From contig NZ_JAGJBZ010000005.1 of assembly GCF_020010925.1 (NCBI RefSeq), positions 1-64,000 on the forward strand: 64,000 bases of DNA, written 5' to 3'. Shown in pieces: positions 39,502-46,989 of this stretch (its first letter is position 1; each line of letters opens with the position of its first letter). A program made the position numbers and the translations under genes. Origin of the DNA: Streptomyces griseiscabiei (lineage in GTDB: Bacteria; Actinomycetota; Actinomycetes; Streptomycetales; Streptomycetaceae). A model generated the notes under the pieces. The model saw only the letters and a list, made by a program, of their open reading frames with translations, made no database searches and was not told the origin of the DNA.

Positions 39502-40334
39502 CCGCGGCCGCGGCCGGCGAGGTTGCCTCAGCGCGTCCGGATACGGATCTCCATATCGCCGTCCTCAACGGCCACCGGGAGGCGTTCTTCGACGCCGGCC
39601 ACGCGCAGCAGCTCGTCGAGCAGTGGAACAGCGTCTACGCCGGCACGATCGACCGCGACCGGGCCGAGGGACATCCCGAGGCCGCGGACCGGCTCACCGG
39701 CCGCGTCGAGTCCTGCGCGCAGGAGCACTGGCGCCGGCACGGGCCGGGCGGGATGACCGCGGTGTGGACCCGGGCGCCGCGGTTCCAGACGCAGCATGCG
39801 CGCAGCGCGAGCTTCACCGGCTTCGCCCGCCGGCGCGAGCTTCACTGCAGCGGTCCGTACGTCCGCAGCGTGTGGGAGTTCCAGAGCTGGTTCACCACCC
39901 AGGCGGTGCGTCGGCGTATCGAGTTCCGCCCCCGGGGTGTGCTCGAGGTCGAAGCCTACGGAGTCGACCAGCAGGCGGTGGAGACGGCGTTCGCGGACGC
40001 GGTCGCCCGCGTGCTCGCCAGCCCGAACACCGACGACCACCTCGATCCGGCCGGCGTGCTGAAGGTCCTGCGCGGCCTGGCCGAGGGTGGCGTCCGGCGG
40101 TACACGGCCTTCGAGGCGTCCGTGCACACCGATGTGCGCGCGGCGATCGCCTGCGGACTCGTCGAGGAGCAGGACCAGCTGCGTCTCAACGCCGAGGGCC
40201 GGGCCTTCGCCGAGCGCCACGCCCTGGCCGCCCTGCCCGACCCGCGGCGCGCTGCCTGGGAGGAGCTGCCGGAGCTCACCGAGGCGGTCACCGAGCTCGG
40301 TGACCGGCACGCGGCCGCGGCCCAGCCGGCCTGA
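39498..40334 (+). CDS. Hypothetical protein, 278 aa, coupled
   Basis: GTG 39498 overlaps the previous TGA. Contains AVLNGHREAFFDAGHAQQLV near the start, a basic middle (SFTGFARRRELH, RRRIEFRPRG) and two helices with winged-helix character near residues 185-225 (VLKVLRGLAEGGVRRYTA, CGLVEEQDQLRLNAEG). It may be a DNA-binding partner of the upstream HTH protein. No established family. Confidence 0.7.
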   Translation: MTAAAAGEVASARPDTDLHIAVLNGHREAFFDAGHAQQLVEQWNSVYAGTIDRDRAEGHPEAADRLTGRVESCAQEHWRRHGPGGMTAVWTRAPRFQTQHARSASFTGFARRRELHCSGPYVRSVWEFQSWFTTQAVRRRIEFRPRGVLEVEAYGVDQQAVETAFADAVARVLASPNTDDHLDPAGVLKVLRGLAEGGVRRYTAFEASVHTDVRAAIACGLVEEQDQLRLNAEGRAFAERHALAALPDPRRAAWEELPELTEAVTELGDRHAAAAQPA

Positions 40335-40375
40335 CCCTCACCGTTCCCTGCCCGCCCGATCAAGGAGATCTCGAC

Positions 40376-41245
40376 TTGGCCCAGACCCAGGTACCCGACC
40401 ACGCACTCGACCAGGCCCTCACGGCGGTCGTCTCCCCCGACGAGTACTTCCTGCAGGACTCCCGCAGCAAGGGCGAACTCGCCCGGACCCTGACCCACTT
40501 CGACGCTCTCGGGCGCGGCGTGGCGGCGTCCTTCAACGCCCGTGGCGTCGAGGGCGGCGGCTGGACGCACACCATGACGCCCGCCTACTGGGGCAACGTG
40601 ACGGTGCGCCACCGCGACGGGATGCACTTCGCCTTCATGCATCACGGCCGTTCCCGCAAGGGCGCCGCCGGCCGCCGCCTCACCGTGGAGACCGGATACC
40701 CGCACGGCTACAGCGGATGGCGCGCCGATCCGATCACCGTGTCGATGGACCGGGCCCCGGATGCCATCGCCGCGGAAGTCCTGCGGCGGCTGATGCCCGC
40801 CTACCAGGACACCCTCCGCGAGGGGCTGGAAGCCGCCGGCCGCCAGGAGGCCGAGCGGCGTGCGCGCGCCGGGCTGAACAACCTCATCGAGCAGCTCGTG
40901 CCGGGCCTTCACGGCATCGGCGGGCTGGACCCGCGCTCCGCTCCCGACCGGGACACCTCGTTCTGGTCCGGCCGCGATCACGTGCCCGACGGCCAGGTCG
41001 CACTGCCCGTCGGCGGGCGGGTGACGCTCAAGCACGACGCCAGCGAGGTGGAGGTCAAGCTCACCAACGTGCCGCCCGAACTCGCCCTGAATCTCCTCGA
41101 CTACCTGCGCCGGTACGGCGTCGTCGCCGGCCAGGCTCATCCTGTCGGCTCCCCGGGGCGCGTGATCGCCGGGGAGCTGGAGCCCCGTGAACCCACCCAC
41201 GAGGGCGCACGGCCGGAGGCCCGCCTGCTGCTCACCGGCACATGA
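40376..41245 (+). CDS. Hypothetical protein, 289 aa, TTG start
   Basis: TTG 40376 is preceded by AAGGAG. Mixed fold: helical start (HALDQALTAVVSPDEYF), a beta-rich core with WTHTMTPAYWGNVTVRHRDG and HFAFMHHGRSRKG, then PHGYSGWRADPITVSMDR; the final third returns to helices (LALNLLDYLRRYG). The His-rich HFAFMHHG is conspicuous but is not a known catalytic site. Operon partner of the genes at 38641-42143. Confidence 0.7.
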   Translation: MAQTQVPDHALDQALTAVVSPDEYFLQDSRSKGELARTLTHFDALGRGVAASFNARGVEGGGWTHTMTPAYWGNVTVRHRDGMHFAFMHHGRSRKGAAGRRLTVETGYPHGYSGWRADPITVSMDRAPDAIAAEVLRRLMPAYQDTLREGLEAAGRQEAERRARAGLNNLIEQLVPGLHGIGGLDPRSAPDRDTSFWSGRDHVPDGQVALPVGGRVTLKHDASEVEVKLTNVPPELALNLLDYLRRYGVVAGQAHPVGSPGRVIAGELEPREPTHEGARPEARLLLTGT

Positions 41246-41313
41246 CGCCCGAGCTCGCGGCCTCAGCCTCGCCGGCACCGTCCCCGTTATCTCCCACCGA
41301 AGAAGGAACGCAC

Positions 41314-41706
41314 ATGCATCAGGACCTCACCTCCGCCGAGCTTGCCGACGCCCTGGATCGCGTCAAGGATCTGTCGCCCGAGCTGACCGGCCCGCTGTCG
41401 ATGCTCGACGAGGCGAGCCTGGGCTGGATCCGGCGCTACCCGCAGCTGGCCGAGCCGCAGCAGGCGTTCAGCCAGGCGCGGCACACGCAGTGGCCGCACA
41501 GCCGCACCGAGCAGACCTGGCAGGAGGTCGTGACCACGGCGGCCACGCTCGCCACGGCGCTGCGCGGGCTCGGCGACATCCACCTGGATCGGTGCACCGA
41601 GCAGACCGGGTGGGGCAGGTGCGGTCTGGCGTTGCCCGAGCAGGGGCCGTGCCGCGCCGAGCAGGATCACCTCGCCCCGGCGGCCGGCTCGGGGACGAGC
41701 CAGTGA
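41314..41706 (+). CDS. Hypothetical protein, 130 aa
   Basis: ATG 41314 with GAAGGAA seven bases upstream. Helical N-terminus (SAELADALDRVKDLSPEL, LDEASLGWIRRYPQL), C-terminal Cys residues (DRCTEQTGWGRCG). Its TGA overlaps the following GTG, so translation is coupled. Unknown. Confidence 0.7.
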   Translation: MHQDLTSAELADALDRVKDLSPELTGPLSMLDEASLGWIRRYPQLAEPQQAFSQARHTQWPHSRTEQTWQEVVTTAATLATALRGLGDIHLDRCTEQTGWGRCGLALPEQGPCRAEQDHLAPAAGSGTSQ

Positions 41707-42143
41707 GGCCCGGCAAGGGGCAGGTCTGGGCAGGGGACGGAGACGTCCTCGAAGTGGAGTCCTTCGACGGCGCCTACGCGGTGGTCTTCAGCCGCCAGTT
41801 CCGCCGGCAGCAGCTCGTCAACGGCAGCCACTTCGGGCGGACCTTCCAGCTGGTGTACGGGCCGGAGGCCTCCGCGCGGTGGCATCAGATCTGGGTCGAG
41901 CCCGCCGCCGAAGTGGCGGACGAGCAGGAGTGGATCGGCGAGATCGACGCCGCGCTGCTGCGCGGCGGCAAGGGCTTCGTGGTGCAGCAGGACCCGGGCC
42001 CCGAGGCCGGGTTCGCGCGCGGCGCCCAGGGGTTCGAGCTGAAGGTCTTCGGCGAGCAGGTCGTCTACGACGAGGTGCTGCGCGCGCTGGCCTCGTTCTC
42101 TCCGCCCGCCGTCGCCGTGGCCGACGCCCACCACGAGGGCTGA
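41703..42143 (+). CDS. Hypothetical beta-rich protein, 146 aa, coupled
   Basis: GTG 41703 overlaps the preceding stop. Begins RPGKGQVWAGDGDVLEVE, then SFDGAYAVVFSRQFRRQQLV and EWIGEIDAALLRGGKGF: alternating strands as in an OB-like or SH3-like barrel. No motif. Last of the coupled block; 34 bases before the next gene. Confidence 0.7.
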   Translation: MRPGKGQVWAGDGDVLEVESFDGAYAVVFSRQFRRQQLVNGSHFGRTFQLVYGPEASARWHQIWVEPAAEVADEQEWIGEIDAALLRGGKGFVVQQDPGPEAGFARGAQGFELKVFGEQVVYDEVLRALASFSPPAVAVADAHHEG

Positions 42144-42177
42144 GGACCGCCCGCACCTACGAGAGGGGGTCACCGAC

Positions 42178-43140
42178 GTGACGGAATGGTGGAAGCAGTC
42201 GGATGCTGAGCACACGGATCCGGGGGACACCGGCACCGTTGTGCCGCCGCTGACGCTGGACCCGGAACTGCCGGACCACGTCCAGGAGCTCCTGCGGCAG
42301 GCCGACCCAGCACTGCTGCGTGAAGCGGTACGGACCGAACCCGCAAGCCCGTGGTGGGGTCTGGCCGACCCCCTCCGCGGTCGACGCGCCTCGTGGTGGT
42401 TCGGGTGGCTCCTGCTCAGCGTGTTCGCCCGCAGCACGCTCATGCTCGGCGCGGGGGCCTGCGCCTACGGGCTGAGCGGCGCGATCGCCGTACTGAAGCG
42501 CCGACAGCGCGTGCCGGTACTGCTCCGGATAGCCGAGGTGCACGACCAGTTCGTCCTCGGCCATGAACTCAACGCGGAGGCAGCCGAGTTGCTCGCTCGC
42601 GCCGCACGGGCCGCCGACCGGGTCAAGCGCTCGACGGTGCAGCGGCTGGACACGGCGGACAAGCAGCACGACGACCGGCGGCTGGACGGCCAGGTGTGGG
42701 AGATCGCCGAGGCGCTGCGCACCTACAGCCGAGTGGCCGGCCAAGGCCTGCCGGAGCCGGTGAGCGAGGTGGTGGCACAGGCCCTGGAACCCCGCCGCAC
42801 CATCCTCCAGATCAGCCTGGCCAGTATCGGGCGCCGCGTCGAGGCCCTGGAGAACTACGCCGGGCAGATCGCCGAGGCCGAACAGCGGCGTCGCGAGCTC
42901 AGGCAGCTGAGACAGCTGACGACGGGGACCGAGGAGCTGTTCGACCTCCTTGCGGCCACCGCCCGCGATGACCTCGCGGTCACCGAGATCGAGAACATGA
43001 GCGACGAGGTCGCCAAGGCCCTCGCCCTCTTCAACGAAGCGGTGCAGGCCGCGCAAGATGCCGCTGCCATGGCGCTGCCCTCCCCGTCGGCGACGAGCAC
43101 ACGTCCCGCGGATCCGCTCGGAGGCACAGAAACTCCGTGA
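42178..43140 (+). CDS. Membrane-anchored coiled-coil protein, 320 aa
   Basis: GTG 42178 with GAGAGGGGG upstream. Residues 70-105 are hydrophobic (WWFGWLLLSVF then LMLGAGACAYGLSGAIAV), probably one or two membrane passes. The remainder is long charged helices (NAEAAELLARAARAADRV, QIAEAEQRRRELRQLRQL), a likely coiled coil in the cytoplasm. An internal GGGGGACAC at 42222-42230 is coding and unrelated to the intergenic repeats. Possible scaffold; no family assigned. Confidence 0.72.
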   Translation: MTEWWKQSDAEHTDPGDTGTVVPPLTLDPELPDHVQELLRQADPALLREAVRTEPASPWWGLADPLRGRRASWWFGWLLLSVFARSTLMLGAGACAYGLSGAIAVLKRRQRVPVLLRIAEVHDQFVLGHELNAEAAELLARAARAADRVKRSTVQRLDTADKQHDDRRLDGQVWEIAEALRTYSRVAGQGLPEPVSEVVAQALEPRRTILQISLASIGRRVEALENYAGQIAEAEQRRRELRQLRQLTTGTEELFDLLAATARDDLAVTEIENMSDEVAKALALFNEAVQAAQDAAAMALPSPSATSTRPADPLGGTETP

Positions 43141-43222
43141 GGCGTGGCCCGTCCCGCGCCCCGGACGCCCTGCCCCTGCACACGTCGATATCACCCGCCC
43201 CAAGAAGTCAGGAGATCACCGG

Positions 43223-43444
43223 ATGCGCGATCAGGACCTCACGAACGCAGAAATCGAGCGCCGGATGGCCGACGCCGCGCAGGCAGAGGAGGAGGGCAGG
43301 TTCCGTGATGCGAGCGGCCTCTACGACCAGCTCGGCAAGGACATCCAGGCCCACCACGGACGCTTCGACGCCCGCGCGCTCGATGCCTTCGAGGGAGTGG
43401 CCCGCGCGATCCGCAAAGGTGCCGAGGACCCGGCGGTCGGCTGA
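43223..43444 (+). CDS. Small helical protein, 73 aa
   Basis: ATG 43223 behind AGGAG. Highly charged, two helices: LTNAEIERRMADAAQAEEEG and ASGLYDQLGKDIQAHHG. Reminiscent of a helical-hairpin or TPR-like unit. Between the coiled-coil gene and the HD-domain pseudogene. Confidence 0.68.
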   Translation: MRDQDLTNAEIERRMADAAQAEEEGRFRDASGLYDQLGKDIQAHHGRFDARALDAFEGVARAIRKGAEDPAVG

Positions 43445-43565
43445 CGTCACGGCCGGACTCGTCCCACCGTGCTCGCCGCCTCCGAGCGTGCGGCAGTGTG
43501 TTCCCCCAACCAGGCCGGTCACGGCCGTCGCAGAAGCCGGGCCCCGGCCCGGTGAAGGAGGAAGC

Positions 43566-44088
43566 GTGAAGTCCGTCAGCGAGGTCGACCTCCTGGCCGA
43601 GAGGGTGCATGCCGGTCAGGCCGACAAGATCGGCGTCCCCTACATCGAGCATGTCCGCGCGGTGGCCGCCGGGCTCGCGCCGTTCGGCGACGAGCTCGTC
43701 ATGGCGGGCCTCCTGCACGACGTCGTGGAGGACACCGACTGGACGGCCGAGAAGCTGGCGAGCGCCGGGATTCCCGAGCGGGTCGTCGAGATCGTCGAGG
43801 CGGTGACCAACCAGGCGGGCATGACGTACGCGGAGAAGATCCGGCACATCACCGCCGACCTCTCGGCGACGCTCGTGAAGATCTCCGACAACGCCCACAA
43901 CAGCCGCCCAGCTCCCGGCCGACAAGCGGGAGCGCCTGGCGGCGAAGTACCGCACGGCGCGCACCGCACTGTGGCCGGCAGCAAGCCGGGCCGACGTCGA
44001 AGCCATCGTGCGGATCGTCAATCCGGCGCTGCTCGCCGAGCTGGATGAAGTCTTCGGCTCGTACTCGGACACCGGAGGGCCCGCATGA
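43566..44088 (+). pseudogene. HD-domain phosphohydrolase gene with frameshift
   Basis: GTG 43566 behind GGAGGAAG. The first 114 residues match small MESH/SpoT-like HD proteins: ERVHAGQADKIGVPYIEHV, then MAGLLHDVVEDTDW, with the HD dyad in LLHDVVEDT, and LVKISDNAHNS. After NSR the frame leaves the expected path near 43908; deleting one C there restores QLPADKRERLAAKYRTARTA and continues to a TGA at 44086-44088 that overlaps the next ATG. So the gene was intact and coupled until a single-base insertion, or this is a homopolymer error in CCC. The intact family hydrolyses (p)ppGpp-like or other nucleotides. Confidence 0.75.
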
Positions 44089-44450
44089 CTCAGCCCGGTG
44101 ACCGCAACAATCCGGTCGAGGAGGCCATCCGGCTCCTGGAGTCGGCCGCCGGCCCCATGAACCCCATGGTGCTGCTGGCCGGTCCTCCCCTGTCGGGCAT
44201 CACGCGGTCGATGTACGAGGCGGTCCGCAGCGGCCTTCCGCACGGACGGCTGTACCAGCTCACCGTGGCCGAACTCGCCGCCTATTCGGACCTTCCGAGC
44301 CTGTTCAGCGGGGACGGCCCGCACGTGCTGCACGCCTCGCCCTCGCGAAGGCGGTTCTCATTTCGGAGCCGGAGCATCCCGTTGGTTCCGCGGCGGCCAG
44401 CGCGCTCAGGTGTCTGGAGACAGAAGGCCCGGTGTAGCCCACATCGGTGA
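44085..44450 (+). pseudogene. Truncated P-loop NTPase gene
   Basis: ATG 44085 overlaps the HD-gene stop (ATGA). Residues 1-85 read as the start of an NTPase: MVLLAGPPLSGITRSMYEAV is a Walker A-like loop (GPPLSGIT, lysine replaced by Ile), then LPSLFSGDGPHVLHASP. After about residue 86 the sequence turns into Arg/Ser-rich nonsense up to a stop at 44450, and no Walker B follows. A deletion or insertion near 44345 has removed the rest. Confidence 0.6.
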
Positions 44451-44600
44451 CGCCCTGGTCGAGCGCTGCGGTTGGCGGACTCCAGGGCGGCGGCGCGCAG
44501 GAAGTCGGTGGCTTTGTCCGGCAGGCCGAGGCCCCGTGGCGTTCTGGGGGGTCGGGAAACTCGGTACGCGGCAGGACAGGCGGGGTGAAGAATCCCGGGT

Positions 44601-46094
44601 ATGCGGCATCTCCTTCCCTCGCACCCCGTGCCGGAGCACCGGTACATCGAGCGCGTCCTGCGCCACTCGCCCGACTCGTTGGTCCGGCTGATCGCGGCCA
44701 CCAGCCCCGGGCTTCCGGCCGTCCGTGACCTCGGGAAGCGGGACCTCGGCCCGTACGGGCCGTGGGCTCTGCAGGATGCGGCGTGGGTGTCCCTGGCTCT
44801 GGGAATCGACGCCAGGCCGGCGGCAACGAGCGACGACCTCGCGGAGATCGTCGGCCTCTACCTGGCCCTGGACGACCCGGTCACCCGCGAACCCGACGAC
44901 GGATTCCGGTTGGAGCGCTTCCTCCAGCGCGTCACCCACCAGCAGGGCGGCTGGCAGGAGAGCGACTACGCACAGCTCAGCCGGTCCGTCGCCCTGCTCC
45001 AGCAGACGCCTCACCCCGACGGCCTGGAAGTCGTCCGCCCCGGATGGGATCACGAGCTACTCGGCTGCTCGCTGACCGACTACGTCGGCCTCGCCGAGCT
45101 CGTCTGGGCCTGCGCCAGTCACCACCCGGACCCGCGCCGCCGGGGCCGGTTCGCCGTGGAGTGGTACCCCGCCCGCGACTACGTCGAGTTCGACCATTTG
45201 CGATCTCCCGCCCAGGTCAAGAAGGTGTTGCGGCGGCACTTCGCCACCACCAAGATCAGGCTCCGCACGACCTTCCCGGTTGACGCCGACCCGCTCGTGA
45301 GGCGCTACACCCACAACCCGCTGCGGTCCCGCCCCTTGCTCAGCGGGATGCCCGGCGGCTACCTCGTGCCGGTCCCGGCCGCGGTGCTCGGCAAGGCCAC
45401 GCCGCTCGGCTTGTACTACACCGGGGGCGACAACAACTCGGAGCGGGGCAAGGCCTTCACCCGTGACGTGGGCCACCTGTTCGAACGGTACGTGGGCCGG
45501 CAGCTCGCCCTGCTGACCGACGCCGAGGTGCACCCCGAGGTGGAGTACAAGCTGCCCAAGAAGCAGAAGGGGAAGTCGGTCGACTGGATCGTGGTCTTCC
45601 CGGACCTGGTGCTCCTAGTCGAGGTCAAGTCGACCCGGCCGGGCGAGGCGCTGCGCCTGGGCGCGGAGAACTTCACCACGATCCTCGACGGGCAGTTCCG
45701 CAAGGCCTTCAAGCAGGTCGACAACTCGGCCGACCGCATCCGCTCCGGGGCGCACCCCGAGTTCGACCACATCCCTCGGGATCGTCAGATGGTCGGCATG
45801 GTCGTCACCGCGGAGCAGTTCCACCAGATCAACACGTCCGAGCACCGGAGCGAGCTGCCGTCGACCAGCGTGCCGGTGACCGTGGCCTCCATCCAGGAGC
45901 TGGAGGACGCGGTCACCATCACTGGCACGAGCCTGGCCGACGTCCTGCGCGCGAGCGCCGCCGGCGGTGGCGCGGCGCTGCGGCCGCTCTTCCAGGGGCA
46001 CAAGTTTCTGGACCACAACGGGGTTCTGGAGCAGGGCTGGTCGGCCATTCCGTTCGCCCGCCCCCGCGTCCCCGGCACGGGGCCGGCCCGGTGA
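44601..46094 (+). CDS. Putative PD-(D/E)XK-type nuclease, 497 aa
   Basis: ATG 44601. The N-terminal 270 residues are alpha-helical with a polar/aromatic region (VEWYPARDYVEFDHLRSP). The centre of the C-terminal half has FTRDVGHLFERYVGRQL, then VEYKLP, SVDWIVVFPDLVLLVEVKST: an acidic D near residue 326 and E-x-K near 339-341 in consecutive strands, the layout of Mrr/NERD-type restriction-fold nucleases. A helical tail with LADVLRASAAGGG follows. No methyltransferase is nearby. Together with the kinase fusion at 46990 and the HD/P-loop remnants it could belong to a defence locus (inference). Confidence 0.65.
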   Translation: MRHLLPSHPVPEHRYIERVLRHSPDSLVRLIAATSPGLPAVRDLGKRDLGPYGPWALQDAAWVSLALGIDARPAATSDDLAEIVGLYLALDDPVTREPDDGFRLERFLQRVTHQQGGWQESDYAQLSRSVALLQQTPHPDGLEVVRPGWDHELLGCSLTDYVGLAELVWACASHHPDPRRRGRFAVEWYPARDYVEFDHLRSPAQVKKVLRRHFATTKIRLRTTFPVDADPLVRRYTHNPLRSRPLLSGMPGGYLVPVPAAVLGKATPLGLYYTGGDNNSERGKAFTRDVGHLFERYVGRQLALLTDAEVHPEVEYKLPKKQKGKSVDWIVVFPDLVLLVEVKSTRPGEALRLGAENFTTILDGQFRKAFKQVDNSADRIRSGAHPEFDHIPRDRQMVGMVVTAEQFHQINTSEHRSELPSTSVPVTVASIQELEDAVTITGTSLADVLRASAAGGGAALRPLFQGHKFLDHNGVLEQGWSAIPFARPRVPGTGPAR

Positions 46095-46120
46095 CACCGT
46101 ACGAAGCGGCGCCCGATCCG

Positions 46121-46135
46121 GGGGACACCACGTCC
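46121..46135 (+). repeat. GGGGACACCACGTCC element, copy 8
   Basis: GGAC pairs with GTCC across ACCAC, outer CCGG pairs with CCGG; 26 bases after the nuclease stop. Confidence 0.6.
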
Positions 46136-46221
46136 GGCACCGGCGGCGCCGAGCGTGCCGGCCAGCCGATCAGCACGGTCAGCACCTCACCTCGACGGTC
46201 GGCCAGGCCGTGTGAGCAGGC

Positions 46222-46740
46222 ATGATGCTCTGCATGAAGGATGAGGAAGCACCTGCGCCGACGCTGACCCCGGCGGCCGTGCGCCGTCGGTTCACCGCTG
46301 CGGCGTGGGGCTCGGCCATCGCCTGGCCGGTACTGACCGCCGCCGTCACCCCCGTTCTCCTGTGGTGGCTGGATATCGGCTGGGACGAGCTGGTGACGGC
46401 CGACTTCGCCGCGGCCGACCTCCTCCCGCTCGCGCCGGTCATCCTGTACTTCGCCGTCGACGCGGCCCGCACCGTACGCAAGGAGCAGCAGGAAGTCGCC
46501 GAGAGCGCCCGCGAACTGGTGGGCGCCGTACATGCCGCCGGTGATCCGCGGGACCTGGGCTTCGCCGCCCGCCACTTCGGCAACACGATGCTGGGAGCGT
46601 CCACGGCCTTCAACACCCGGGTGCTCCCCCGCCGCACCACCTGGTCCTTCGCCCGTCAGGTAGTGAGCGAGGCGGACGGCGACGGGTTGAGTCCGTCGTC
46701 CTTGGACGTCGTGACCGATCTGGCGCGCATGGCGGCGTAG
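46222..46740 (+). CDS. Membrane protein, about 172 aa
   Basis: ATG 46222; nearby ATGs at 46225 and 46234 are equally possible and none has a strong site. Two hydrophobic stretches (WGSAIAWPVLTAAVTPVLLW, then LLPLAPVILYFAVDA) surround an acidic segment, followed by a cytoplasmic helical part (RTVRKEQQEVAESARELV, RHFGNTMLGASTAFN). Unknown. Convergent with the kinase gene. Confidence 0.65.
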   Translation: MMLCMKDEEAPAPTLTPAAVRRRFTAAAWGSAIAWPVLTAAVTPVLLWWLDIGWDELVTADFAAADLLPLAPVILYFAVDAARTVRKEQQEVAESARELVGAVHAAGDPRDLGFAARHFGNTMLGASTAFNTRVLPRRTTWSFARQVVSEADGDGLSPSSLDVVTDLARMAA

Positions 46741-46989
46741 CCCGACGCGTCCCTGGCGTGGGGCGCGAAGGCTGAGCCGCCAGATCTGCGGGCTGGGGGA
46801 GGCGCGCGTCATCTGGCGCTGCCCCGCCTGTCCATCTCCTGCCGGCCCGGTTGGTCGGGTTCGGGTGTGGGCTGGTGGAGGACGCCGGTCTCGTAGCTTC
46901 GCGTAGCCGCGGGGGCGAGGGACCGCGCATGGAGCCGGATCTGCGCGCCGAACAGCAGCCGGCCTGCGGTCTGGGGCCGCTGGCTGTGG

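Noticed and set aside
42221..42233. GGGGGACACCGGC in the coiled-coil gene as a further GGGGACACCACG copy
   Set aside because: Coding context, differs after ACACC and has no stem.
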